The position numbers were made by a program, and so were the translations under genes. This document shows positions 26,947 through 35,470 of a stretch of DNA of 64,000 nt, one piece after another. The stretch is from Pararhodobacter sp. (GTDB lineage: Bacteria > Pseudomonadota > Alphaproteobacteria > Rhodobacterales > Rhodobacteraceae): NCBI GenBank assembly GCA_020832545.1, contig JAFIEK010000012.1, positions 1 to 64,000 on the forward strand, given 5' to 3'. The notes below the pieces were generated by a model. That model had not been told where the DNA came from, ran no database searches, and worked only from the letters and a program-made list of their open reading frames with translations. Each line of letters begins with the position of its first letter. Positions within the stretch are counted from its first letter, which is position 1.

Positions 26947-27915
26947 TCAGTCATCAAACCTTACAAGCGTGCGTCCAGTGATCCGCCCTGCCAGCATCTC
27001 ATCCATATAGCCCGGCAGATCCGCCAACCCGATCAGCCGCGCCATCGCGCTCAGCCCCGCAGGTTTCAGGTCACCCGCCAGCCGGGCCCAGATGCGGCGG
27101 CGCAGCGGCATGTCGCTGTCGGCGTTAATGCCGGTCAGGGTCACGCCGCGCAGGATGAAGGGCAGCACACTGGTGTTGAGCGCGATCCCGGCGGCATTGC
27201 CGATGCTGGCCACCACACCACCTGCCTGCGTTGTGGCCAGCATCCATTCCAGCACCGGCCCGCCTGCGGCATCAATCCCGCCGGCCCATTGCTCGCGCTC
27301 CAGTGGCTTGCCCGAGGGTTCAGGCAGCGCAATGACCGCCTGTGCGCCAAGCCCGCGCAGGAAGCCGTCATCGGGCTTGGACGACAGCGCGGTAACCGCA
27401 TAACCGCGCCGCGCCAGCATCGCCACAGCCAGCGACCCCACACCGCCCGTGGCCCCGCTGACCAGAACCGGCCCGCTTTCAGGGGTCACGCCCAGCGTTT
27501 CCAGCCGGTCCACCGCCAGCGCGGCGGAATAGCCTGCCACGCCCAGCGTTGCGGCCTCCAATGCGCTCAGCCCGTCAGGCAGCGGCAGAACCCAGTCGCC
27601 CGGCACGCGCAGCATTTCGGCAAAGCCACCGTCATGCGACACACCAATGCCGCGACCATGGACAATCACCCGGTCGCCGGGTGCAAAGCGGGCATCACGG
27701 CTCTCGACAACCGCGCCTACCGCCTCGATCCCGCCGTTGCAGGGGTAGCGGCGAATGATCGGCGCGCGCCCCAGCCCGGCCAGCGCATCCTTGTAGTTGA
27801 CGCCTGCAAGTTGCGTGCGGATGGTGACATCGCCCGGATCAAGCGCGCTCACCTCCATCTCGACAATCGCGCCCCGGCCCAGCTTGCCATCCTGTTCGAT
27901 CCGATAGGCTTTCAT
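26947..27915 (-). CDS. acuI: AcuI/YhdH-type medium-chain oxidoreductase
   Basis: Medium-chain dehydrogenase/reductase of 322 residues lacking the zinc-binding cysteines. N-terminal MKAYRIEQDG, AGVNYKDALAGLGR and IEAVGAVVESRD; NADPH fold at SGATGGVGSLAVAMLARRGY. This YhdH/AcuI group reduces acryloyl-CoA to propionyl-CoA with NADPH, relevant to acrylate/DMSP or 3-hydroxypropionate metabolism. It overlaps tctA by 4 bases. The symbol is by family resemblance; a generic quinone oxidoreductase is the alternative. Confidence 0.82.
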   Translation of the reverse strand: MKAYRIEQDGKLGRGAIVEMEVSALDPGDVTIRTQLAGVNYKDALAGLGRAPIIRRYPCNGGIEAVGAVVESRDARFAPGDRVIVHGRGIGVSHDGGFAEMLRVPGDWVLPLPDGLSALEAATLGVAGYSAALAVDRLETLGVTPESGPVLVSGATGGVGSLAVAMLARRGYAVTALSSKPDDGFLRGLGAQAVIALPEPSGKPLEREQWAGGIDAAGGPVLEWMLATTQAGGVVASIGNAAGIALNTSVLPFILRGVTLTGINADSDMPLRRRIWARLAGDLKPAGLSAMARLIGLADLPGYMDEMLAGRITGRTLVRFDD

Positions 27916-29414
27916 GCGTTCTTTCCTTTTGCCGCGCGCCGCCAGTCATTCCAGAACCGCCAGCCCGACCAGAGCAGAAAGGCCGCAGAGGCGATAAACA
28001 GTGTCAGCGCAATGGGTTGGCGGAAGAAGACCAGAAAATCGCCGCGCGCGATCACCATCCCCTGCCGCAAGCTCAGTTCGATCATCGGCCCCAGCACAAA
28101 GCCGATCACCACGGGCGCCAGCGGAAAGCCGCCATAGCGCAACAGGAACCCGCCAATCCCGGCCACCAGCATCACCTTCAGATCGAAGGCGTTGTAGTTC
28201 ACCGTGAAAGTGCCGATGGCCAGCAATACCAGGATCACCCCCAGCAGCACGGGTTCCGGCGCGCGCACCGCGCGGGCAAAGATCGGCCCCAGAAGCGGGC
28301 CAAGAACCAGCAGCGCAAGGTTCACAAAGAACAGCGCCACAAAGATGAAGGTCATCAGATCGGCATTGTCGACAAACAGGCGCGGGCCGGGCGTGATGCC
28401 CTGAATGATCAACGCGCCCAGCATCACCGCCGTGATCGGATCGCCGGGAATGCCTAGCGACAAGGTGGGCACCAGCGCGCCGCCCGTCACGGCGTTGTTG
28501 GCCGATTCTGCTGCAATCACGCCGTCCGGTTCGCCCTTACCGAAATTGGCGGCATTGGGCGAGGAGCGTTTGGCCTCGGCATAGCTGACCATCGACGAGG
28601 CCGTGGCCCCGATGCCGGGCAAGGTGCCGATCCAGGTGCCGATCATCGCCGATTTGCCAAACACCCGCCAGCGCGAGAGGATGTCTCGCAAGGGCGGAAA
28701 GCGAAAGCCGGTGCGGCCATGGATTTCGATCTTGCCGGCGTTGCGCTCGGCCACCCGCCACAGCACCTCAGACAAAGCAAAAAGGCCCACCAGAAACGGC
28801 ACCAGCGCAATCCCAGCCATCAGATCAAACGACGAGAAATGCAACCGCACATCGCCGGTCAGCGGGTCTTGCCCCATGGTGGCGACCAGCAGGCCCAGCA
28901 CGCAGGCAATCAGCCCCTTGGCAAGGTTCTCTTGCGAGACACTGACCACGCAGGTCAGCGCAAACAGCCCCAACGCAAAATACTCCATCGGGCCAAAGCG
29001 CAGGCCGAAACGCGCCAGCGTCGGCGCGGCCACGATCAGCACCAGAACCGAGATCAGCCCGCCAATGACCGAGGCCGTGGTGGCCCAGCCCAACGCCAGA
29101 TCGCCCTGCCCCTTCTGCATCATCGGGTAGCCGTCAAACACCGTTGCTGCGGCTTGCGGCGTGCCGGGCGTGTTAATCAGAATGGCCGAGAGCGAGCCGC
29201 CATAGACCGAGCCCGCATAAAGCCCCAGAAGCAGCGCCACCGAGGGTTCGGGCGCCAGCACAAAGGTCAGGGGCAGCGCCAGCGTGATCGCCAGCACCGA
29301 ACCCAGCCCCGGCATCGCGCCGATCAGCACACCCGCCGCCGTGCCCCCCAGCATGAGAAGGAACACGCCGGGGTCTGAGAGCTTGCTCAGCGCCAGTAGA
29401 AAACCGTCCATCAC
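27912..29414 (-). CDS. tctA: Tripartite tricarboxylate transporter, large membrane protein TctA
   Basis: 500 residues with about 12 membrane segments. Characteristic glycine-rich segments are GTAAGVLIGAMPGLGSVLAI, YAGSVYGGSLSAILINTPGT and a second half GIPGDPITAVMLGALI. It imports a carboxylate together with TctB and the periplasmic TctC encoded upstream. It overlaps tctB by 4 bases and the AcuI gene by 4 bases. Confidence 0.95.
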   Translation of the reverse strand: MMDGFLLALSKLSDPGVFLLMLGGTAAGVLIGAMPGLGSVLAITLALPLTFVLAPEPSVALLLGLYAGSVYGGSLSAILINTPGTPQAAATVFDGYPMMQKGQGDLALGWATTASVIGGLISVLVLIVAAPTLARFGLRFGPMEYFALGLFALTCVVSVSQENLAKGLIACVLGLLVATMGQDPLTGDVRLHFSSFDLMAGIALVPFLVGLFALSEVLWRVAERNAGKIEIHGRTGFRFPPLRDILSRWRVFGKSAMIGTWIGTLPGIGATASSMVSYAEAKRSSPNAANFGKGEPDGVIAAESANNAVTGGALVPTLSLGIPGDPITAVMLGALIIQGITPGPRLFVDNADLMTFIFVALFFVNLALLVLGPLLGPIFARAVRAPEPVLLGVILVLLAIGTFTVNYNAFDLKVMLVAGIGGFLLRYGGFPLAPVVIGFVLGPMIELSLRQGMVIARGDFLVFFRQPIALTLFIASAAFLLWSGWRFWNDWRRAAKGKNA

Positions 29415-29902
29415 CCGCCCCCCGCGATCATGCGCAACACCTCATCCATGCCCGTGCCCGGCGGGCGGATCTGAAAGACCCTAGCGAACAGATACCAAAG
29501 CCCCACCACCGTGACGGCGCTCACCGGCACGATCACCAGCGCCCGCCGGTATCCCAGAACCACAATCACCAGCGGCAGAAACAGCGCCGTGGCAAGCAGG
29601 AAGCCCCAAGGCTCGAACGCCCAGAAATACGCCCCCGCCAGCGCGGCGATCAGCACCGCGCGCGGCCAGTTCACATCTGCCGCCACATCGCCCGGCAGCG
29701 CGCCGCGCCGGGTGAACACCGCCTGCGCGATCACCACCAACCCACCGACGATCAGAAGGATCGTCAGCAACCGGGGGAAGGCCATGGGGTTGCGCGCCAA
29801 CGGCGCGCTGGCGAAGCGCTCGCTGAGGGTTTGCGCATAAAACAGGGCGGAGAGGCCAATAATGGCCCCCCCTCCGATCAGGTTGATCAGCCGTGGCGTC
29901 AT
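29411..29902 (-). CDS. tctB: Tripartite tricarboxylate transporter, small membrane protein TctB
   Basis: 163 residues with four hydrophobic segments, as in TctB. The N-terminal helix, an RNPMAFPRLLTILLIVGGL segment and the C-terminal VSAVTVVGLWYLFARVF are typical of this poorly conserved subunit. Identity is supported mainly by position between tctC and tctA. Confidence 0.9.
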   Translation of the reverse strand: MTPRLINLIGGGAIIGLSALFYAQTLSERFASAPLARNPMAFPRLLTILLIVGGLVVIAQAVFTRRGALPGDVAADVNWPRAVLIAALAGAYFWAFEPWGFLLATALFLPLVIVVLGYRRALVIVPVSAVTVVGLWYLFARVFQIRPPGTGMDEVLRMIAGGG

Positions 29903-29905
29903 GGA

Positions 29906-30856
29906 TCAGTCCAGCACGCGCGCGAGGATTTCGCCATTGACGCGGCTGCCTTCCTCGACCTCTGCGCGTACACCTGCGCTGTCCAGATAGGCTGTGAACG
30001 AGCCAAAGCGCGCCAGCGTTTCCTGAAAATGCGCGCTTTCTGCGACTTGCGCGCAGGCGTCTTCCAGCGTGGTGCGCACCTCATCGGGCAGGCCTGCGGG
30101 TGCAAAGATGCCGCCCCACCATGAGGCGGTGGTCGTAAAGCCCTGCTCGATCGATGTGGGCAGGTCGGGCGCGGCCTCGACCCGCTCATCGGTAAAGATC
30201 GCCACGGCATCCAGTTCATACTGGCCTACATTCGAGAAGATCGCCATGTACATGTCGATATGCCCGCCCATCAGCGCGGTCACGCCCGGCCCGTCGCCCT
30301 GAAACGGCACATGCTCGATCTGCACGCCGGTTTCCTCAAGAAACAGTTCCATCGCCAGATGCGGCAATGAGCCGGGACCGGGCGAACCATAGGTCAGCTC
30401 ACCGGGGTTTTCGCGCGCGTAGTCCACCAGCTCTGCAAGGTCGGAAAAGGGTGAATCCGGTGCCAGCGCCAGTGCCTGCGGGCTGTGGAACAGCTTGCAG
30501 ATATAGTCGAAATCTTCAATCGAATAGGGCGTTTCGCGCATATGCGGCTGGTTGATCAAGGGGGCCGCCGGAATAACGCCGATGGTGTAGCCATCAGCAC
30601 GCGCACGCGCGATCTGGGCAGTGCCCACCGTGCCTGCACCGCCGCCGACATTGGTGACCGGCATGTCAGTGCCGAGGATGCGGGCGAATTCCTGCGCGGC
30701 GGCACGGCCCATCAGATCAGTGCTGCCTCCGGCGGGAAACGGCACGATCGCTGTAACCGGCCGGGTCGGATAGTCAGCCAACGCCGCCCCTGCCATGAAC
30801 GGCAAGGCAAGGGTTGCGGCCAGCGTGGCGCGGGTAAAGTTGCGTGAGTTTTTCAT
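29906..30856 (-). CDS. tctC: Tripartite tricarboxylate transporter substrate-binding protein TctC
   Basis: Periplasmic receptor of the Bug/TctC family, 316 residues with signal peptide ending near GAALA. Hallmarks: YPTRPVTAIVPFPAGGSTD, NVGGGAGTVGTAQIARARAD, and GHIDMYMAIFSNVGQYE. AGGGAGAG lies upstream of the ATG. Placed with NDP-forming acyl-CoA synthetase and acyl-CoA dehydrogenase genes, its ligand is probably a carboxylic acid that enters metabolism as a CoA ester. Confidence 0.94.
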   Translation of the reverse strand: MKNSRNFTRATLAATLALPFMAGAALADYPTRPVTAIVPFPAGGSTDLMGRAAAQEFARILGTDMPVTNVGGGAGTVGTAQIARARADGYTIGVIPAAPLINQPHMRETPYSIEDFDYICKLFHSPQALALAPDSPFSDLAELVDYARENPGELTYGSPGPGSLPHLAMELFLEETGVQIEHVPFQGDGPGVTALMGGHIDMYMAIFSNVGQYELDAVAIFTDERVEAAPDLPTSIEQGFTTTASWWGGIFAPAGLPDEVRTTLEDACAQVAESAHFQETLARFGSFTAYLDSAGVRAEVEEGSRVNGEILARVLD

Positions 30857-30889
30857 GGTTCTCTCTCCCTGAGTTGATGGTCTTGTCGC

Positions 30890-32998
30890 TCAATTGCCGG
30901 GTTCCCCACCCGGCTGCGCGGCATACACCACGCAATCCCCCGCCGTGACTCCGCCTCCCGGCGGATGCACAAAGAGCGGGTTGATCTCGATCTCGGATAC
31001 CGTTCCAGCCGGGTCAGCGATGCGCTGCGACAGCGCGGCGATAGCCTGTGCCAGCGCCTCGGTGTCACCGGGCGCGCGCCCGCGCAGCCCTGCCAGCAGG
31101 CGCGCGATGCTGGTCTGCGCGATCATGGCGCGGGCCTCATCCAGCGTGACCGGGGCCAGCCGAATGGCGACATCGTCCATGAGTTCCGCCAGCACCCCAC
31201 CTGCGCCGAACACCACCAGCGGGCCAAAGCCCGGGTCGATGCGCGCGCCCAGGATCACTTCGATCCCGCCGGTGATCTGCGCCTGCACCAGCACCCCCTC
31301 GGCGGGCAGGTCCAGCCGGGCAGGCAGCGCGGCGAAATCTGTGAACGCCGCCCGCACCGCTGCGTCATCCGCCAGCCCCAGCCGCACGCCGCCGATGTCA
31401 GACTTATGCGCAAGCCGGCTGGACAGCAGCTTCATCACCACCGGATAGCCGATGTCAGCGGCCGCGCGGGCGGCATCATCGGCGCTGTGCACCACAGCTT
31501 CCTGCGGGGCGCGAATGCCGGTGCCGGTCAGATGCGCCTTGGCCGCGACCTCGTTCAACAGGCATGTCTGCGCAGGCAGCGACCAGTCCGGCGTGGCAAT
31601 CTCGGACAGCGGGCCGCGCCCGTGCCAAATCGCCGCCAGCCCGCGCACGGCGCGCGAGGGTGTGGCATAGATCGGAACCCCTGCGGCCTCGATGCGGGCA
31701 TAGGCCTCGGCATTGGCCGCGCGCGGGGCGTTCCATGCAATCGTGATGGGAACCGGGTTTTGCGCGGCCAGCCGTTCCAGCGCCTCGGCGATCGCCAGCG
31801 CCGCAGACCCGGTGGCCGCCGCAAAGGCAAGCGCCAGCATGTCCACCCCCGGATCGCGCACCACGCAGTCCAGCGCCGCGACCAGCGAATCCGCCTGCAT
31901 CACCGCACCCGCCGTCACATCCAGCGGGTTGGCGACACTGGCGAAGGCGGGCAGGATGTCGCGCAGCGCGGCCTCGGTGTCCGGTTGCAGGGGCGGCAGC
32001 TCCAGCCCCAGATCGGCAGCGCGGTCGGCCATCGCCACCCCCGCCCCGCCGGACACCGTCACCACCGCCATACGCGGCCCGGTCGCGCGCCGCCCGCTTT
32101 CCAATGCGCGCACGCAATCGGCCATCTCGCCGATATCGCTCACCTCGACAATGCCGAGCTGTGCGAAGGCCGCGCGATAAAGCCGGTCATCGCCCGCCAG
32201 ACTTGCAGTATGTGACGCAGCCGCGCGCGCGCCCGCGTCCGAGCGGCCCACTTTCCACATGACCAGTGGTACATCGCGCGCGCGGGCCTTGGCCGCCACC
32301 CTGCGCAGCCGGGCCGGATTGCGCAGCCCCTCGACATAACCGGAAATGACCCCGGTCCCGGGGTCATCCAGCAACCCGTCCATGAGATCAAGCACACCGG
32401 TCATCGCCTCGTTGCCGGTGGAAATATAGTGGCGCGTGCCCACGCCCTCGCTGTCCAGCCCCATCAGGATCGAATTGCCGAACGCCCCCGATTGCGACAC
32501 CACCGACACCGCCCCGCGCCGGTAGGTTTCCCGGTAGGCCGGGCCGAAGCCGATGTGCACGCCATCGGCGACATTCATGAACCCCTGACAATTGGGGCCG
32601 ATCAGCCGCACCCCGGCGCGGCGCGCGATGGTGGTGATCTCACGCTGAAGCCGTTCGCCCGCCTCTCCCGTCTCTGAAAAGCCCGAGGCAAAGATCACCG
32701 CAAACGGGATGCCTGCCGCCCCCACCGCGCGCACGGCCTCGGCCACGGCGCGGGCGGGCAGCGCGATGGCGGCAAGGTCCACGCCATCGGGCAGATCAAA
32801 CACATGGGCATGGCAGGGCAGCCCCAGAAGCGTTTCATACTTGGGATTGACCGGCAGGATCGTGCCCGAAAACCCCTTGCGTTGCAGGTTCTCCACTACG
32901 TCGCGCCCCACCGACCCCGGTGTTTCGCTGGCACCGATCACCGCCACGGCGCGCGGCGAGAAGAGCGGCTGGAAGGGTGCGGCGGTCAGGTCTTTCAT
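30890..32998 (-). CDS. Acyl-CoA synthetase (NDP-forming), acetate-CoA ligase family
   Basis: Activates a carboxylic acid to its CoA ester using ATP and releasing ADP. Fused alpha-beta form of 702 residues: CoA-binding Rossmann domain (VIGASETPGSVGRDVVENLQ), ligase-CoA domains with the phospho-His motif SHTASLAGDDRLYRAAF, and C-terminal ATP-grasp (AQITGGIEVILGARIDPGFG, GAGGVLAELMDDVAIRLAP). It overlaps the acyl-CoA dehydrogenase gene by 4 bases and precedes tctC by 33 bp. The substrate presumably is the acid brought in by TctABC. Confidence 0.92.
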   Translation of the reverse strand: MKDLTAAPFQPLFSPRAVAVIGASETPGSVGRDVVENLQRKGFSGTILPVNPKYETLLGLPCHAHVFDLPDGVDLAAIALPARAVAEAVRAVGAAGIPFAVIFASGFSETGEAGERLQREITTIARRAGVRLIGPNCQGFMNVADGVHIGFGPAYRETYRRGAVSVVSQSGAFGNSILMGLDSEGVGTRHYISTGNEAMTGVLDLMDGLLDDPGTGVISGYVEGLRNPARLRRVAAKARARDVPLVMWKVGRSDAGARAAASHTASLAGDDRLYRAAFAQLGIVEVSDIGEMADCVRALESGRRATGPRMAVVTVSGGAGVAMADRAADLGLELPPLQPDTEAALRDILPAFASVANPLDVTAGAVMQADSLVAALDCVVRDPGVDMLALAFAAATGSAALAIAEALERLAAQNPVPITIAWNAPRAANAEAYARIEAAGVPIYATPSRAVRGLAAIWHGRGPLSEIATPDWSLPAQTCLLNEVAAKAHLTGTGIRAPQEAVVHSADDAARAAADIGYPVVMKLLSSRLAHKSDIGGVRLGLADDAAVRAAFTDFAALPARLDLPAEGVLVQAQITGGIEVILGARIDPGFGPLVVFGAGGVLAELMDDVAIRLAPVTLDEARAMIAQTSIARLLAGLRGRAPGDTEALAQAIAALSQRIADPAGTVSEIEINPLFVHPPGGGVTAGDCVVYAAQPGGEPGN

Positions 32999-34164
32999 GG
33001 CGCGCCCCCGGCAGCACGGAGCGCGCGGGTCTGTTTGGTGATGTTGAGCTGATGGATCTGGCTGGTGCCCTCATAGAGCCGGAACAGCCGCACATCGCGG
33101 TAATAGCGCTCGATCGGGCTGTGATCGGCCACGAACCCGGCCCCCCCGAACACCTGCACCGCCCGGTCCGCCACCCGCCCACACATCTCTGAGGCGAAGT
33201 ATTTGCAGATCGAGGCCTGAAGCGCGATATCCTCGCCCCGGTCACGGGCGCGCGCGGTTTCCAGCACCAGCGCGCGCGCGGCGTGGATATCGGTCTGGCA
33301 ATCCGCCAGCAGGGCGGCGACCAGCTGGAAATCCACCACCGGTTTTCCGAATTGCTGGCGCGTCTCGGCATGGTCCATCGCCAGGTCGAACATGCGGATC
33401 GCCGGGCCGGTGCAAAGCGCGGCCAGATGGATACGCTGCTTGTTCAGAACCCGCATGGTGGTGCGGAACCCCTGCCCCTCAACCCCGCCGATCAGGTTGG
33501 CCGCAGGCACACGCACGCCGTCAAGATGCACCTCACCCACCGGAGAGCCCGCCTGCCCCATCATCTTGTATGGCTTTGAGGTGCGCAGCCCGGTCATGCC
33601 CCGCTCAAGGATGAACGCGCTGAGCCCGCGCGCCCCGGGCTGATCAGGATCGGTGCGGGCGATGACGGTAAAAAGATCGGCGATGGGCGCATTGGTGATG
33701 TAGCATTTCATACCGTCGAGGATGTAATCATCGCCGTCCCGCCGCGCCGTGGTTTCCACAGCGGTGGCATCGGACCCGGCGTTGGGCTCGGTCAGTGCAA
33801 AACAGCCGGTCGCGCGCCCGCTGGCAAGTTCGGGCAGGAAACGGCGTTTCTGATCCTCGGTGCCATCGGCCACCAGCGCCTCAGAGCCGATGCCGGTATT
33901 GGTGCCGACCCGCGCGCGGTAGGCCACGGCGCATTGCGACAATTCCATCGCCCCCTGCACCAGTTCTTCGGTGGTCAGGCCCAGCCCACCGTAGGCCTCA
34001 GGGATCGACCAGCCGAAATAGCCGCGCGCCGCCATATCCTGCACGATCTCGGTGGGCACCTCATCCAGCGCGGCCACGCGGTCCTCGTTCGGATGGGCGA
34101 CAGCGCGCACCCAGTCATGCACGTCCTTCAGCAACGCGTTCTGGCGTTTTTCATCCCGTATCAA
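32995..34164 (-). CDS. Acyl-CoA dehydrogenase
   Basis: FAD-dependent alpha,beta-dehydrogenase, 389 residues. Motifs: CFALTEPNAGSDATAVETTA (FAD/substrate loop), CYITNAP, the QFGKPVVDFQ segment, QVFGGAGFVADHSPIERYYR and RLYEGTSQIHQLNI, with Glu of YEGTSQ as the probable base. Substrate chain length is not evident. It overlaps both the regulator gene upstream and the synthetase downstream by 4 bases. Confidence 0.94.
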   Translation of the reverse strand: MIRDEKRQNALLKDVHDWVRAVAHPNEDRVAALDEVPTEIVQDMAARGYFGWSIPEAYGGLGLTTEELVQGAMELSQCAVAYRARVGTNTGIGSEALVADGTEDQKRRFLPELASGRATGCFALTEPNAGSDATAVETTARRDGDDYILDGMKCYITNAPIADLFTVIARTDPDQPGARGLSAFILERGMTGLRTSKPYKMMGQAGSPVGEVHLDGVRVPAANLIGGVEGQGFRTTMRVLNKQRIHLAALCTGPAIRMFDLAMDHAETRQQFGKPVVDFQLVAALLADCQTDIHAARALVLETARARDRGEDIALQASICKYFASEMCGRVADRAVQVFGGAGFVADHSPIERYYRDVRLFRLYEGTSQIHQLNITKQTRALRAAGGAP

Positions 34165-35141
34165 TAGCTTGCTCCTGTTTCTTCAGACTGCGCATGACCA
34201 AACAACCGGGCTGAGCGGGCGCTAATATCCGCACCGATCTGCGCCAGAAGCGCGGGCGAGCTGCGGTATTCGGGCATCATCACGCTGACCACACCCAGAA
34301 AGCTGCCCGCCGGGCCAATCACCGCTGACGCGGCCGAGGCCGCGCCCGCCACCCGCTCGTTGGCGGACATGGCAAACCCGCGTTCGCGGATCTCGCGCAA
34401 TTCGCGCCCCAGCTGCGCGGGGTCGACCACGAAATCGGTTTGCTGAACGGGTTCCAGTGTCGTCAGCCATGCCGCCACCACGGCTTCAGGCATGGCCGCA
34501 AGTTGGGCCTTGCCACCGGCACCGGCATAGCTGGCATAGCGGCTGCCGACCTCAAGCACGTAACGCACGGGATGCGGGCTTGGGACCACCTCGGCCACAA
34601 CCTGATCCCAACCAGCCGGGACAAACCAACTGACCGTTTCAGCGTAGCTGGCGGCCAGTTCGGCCATCATCGGGCGGATCAACCGGGTCAACGCATGATC
34701 GTTCATCAGGGGGCGCAGAAACCGGATCATCGCCGAGGCCACGATCCAGCGTTCGCTTTGCGCGTCAAAATCCACCGCCGACGCCGCACGCAGGGTGGTA
34801 AGCGCGCGCAGAACCTGCCCCTCGCTCTGCCCGGCGACGGCGGTCAGTTCCGCGACAGTCACCCCCCGGCCACCGGCCTGCGCGACACGGTCCAGCAGCG
34901 CCATACCCGCCGCCAGCCCCAGCTCTCCGGCCTCGCCCTGCGCGAGCGTGTAGCGTTTGTGCGCATCGCGGCGCAGATATCCCTCGGCCTCAAGCGTGCG
35001 CAGAAAACGAAAGGCAATGGTCGTGCCCAGCCCCGAGGCCGCCGAAACCTCGGACAAGGTTACCGGCGCCCCCGCCTGAGCGACGACCCGCAACAGCGCA
35101 AAGGCCCGTCCGACAGTCTTGAGGCCGTATTGCTCGCTCAT
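34161..35141 (-). CDS. IclR family transcriptional regulator
   Basis: Winged HTH at the N-terminus (LSEVSAASGLGTTIAFRFLR, TLEAEGYLRRDAHKRYTL) and a C-terminal IclR effector domain (VLEVGSRYASYAGAGGKAQL, RERGFAMSANERVAGAASAA). I prefer the ATG at 35141 (MSEQYGLKTVGRAF, 326 aa); one nine codons upstream lacks a ribosome site. As the first gene of the operon it is probably autoregulated, with candidate TTTCCG repeats in its leader. Confidence 0.9.
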   Translation of the reverse strand: MSEQYGLKTVGRAFALLRVVAQAGAPVTLSEVSAASGLGTTIAFRFLRTLEAEGYLRRDAHKRYTLAQGEAGELGLAAGMALLDRVAQAGGRGVTVAELTAVAGQSEGQVLRALTTLRAASAVDFDAQSERWIVASAMIRFLRPLMNDHALTRLIRPMMAELAASYAETVSWFVPAGWDQVVAEVVPSPHPVRYVLEVGSRYASYAGAGGKAQLAAMPEAVVAAWLTTLEPVQQTDFVVDPAQLGRELREIRERGFAMSANERVAGAASAASAVIGPAGSFLGVVSVMMPEYRSSPALLAQIGADISARSARLFGHAQSEETGASY

Positions 35142-35470
35142 CTTTTTTCCGATTATAGAAATTTCCATCTATGCAAAAGATAAGGAGCGCACTGCAGCTG
35201 GGTCAAGCCTTTTCCGGATGGCAAATGTCGTTTCCGATTTGCGGAAATCGAGTTAATGTCACGCGCGAATATCGCCATACAACCTACTGTTTTTAAGCAA
35301 ATATAACTCAACACTTCACCTCTGCCAGAACCGCCCCGCCCGGGCATCCACGCCGGAACCGGCGGTAAACGCCTTGATCCGTGACGGCATATGGTCAACC
35401 CTCGCGCCAATGCCGCAGCGCGGGCAGCACAACCCGTGCAACGTAATTTCTAATCGTGGGAGGATTTGCG
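35142..35470. promoter_or_regulatory. Leader region with repeated TTTCCG sites (candidate IclR operator)
   Basis: A 329-bp AT-richer gap between the divergent IclR operon and the asparagine synthetase gene. TTTCCGATT occurs at 35146 and 35231, TTTCCGGAT at 35211. The 35231 copy is half of a palindrome TTTCCG-ATTTG-CGGAAA (35231-35247), and the 35146 copy of TTTC-N8-GAAA. Such inverted TTTCCG/CGGAAA pairs are of the size IclR dimers bind. No coding frame here is convincing. Confidence 0.5.
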
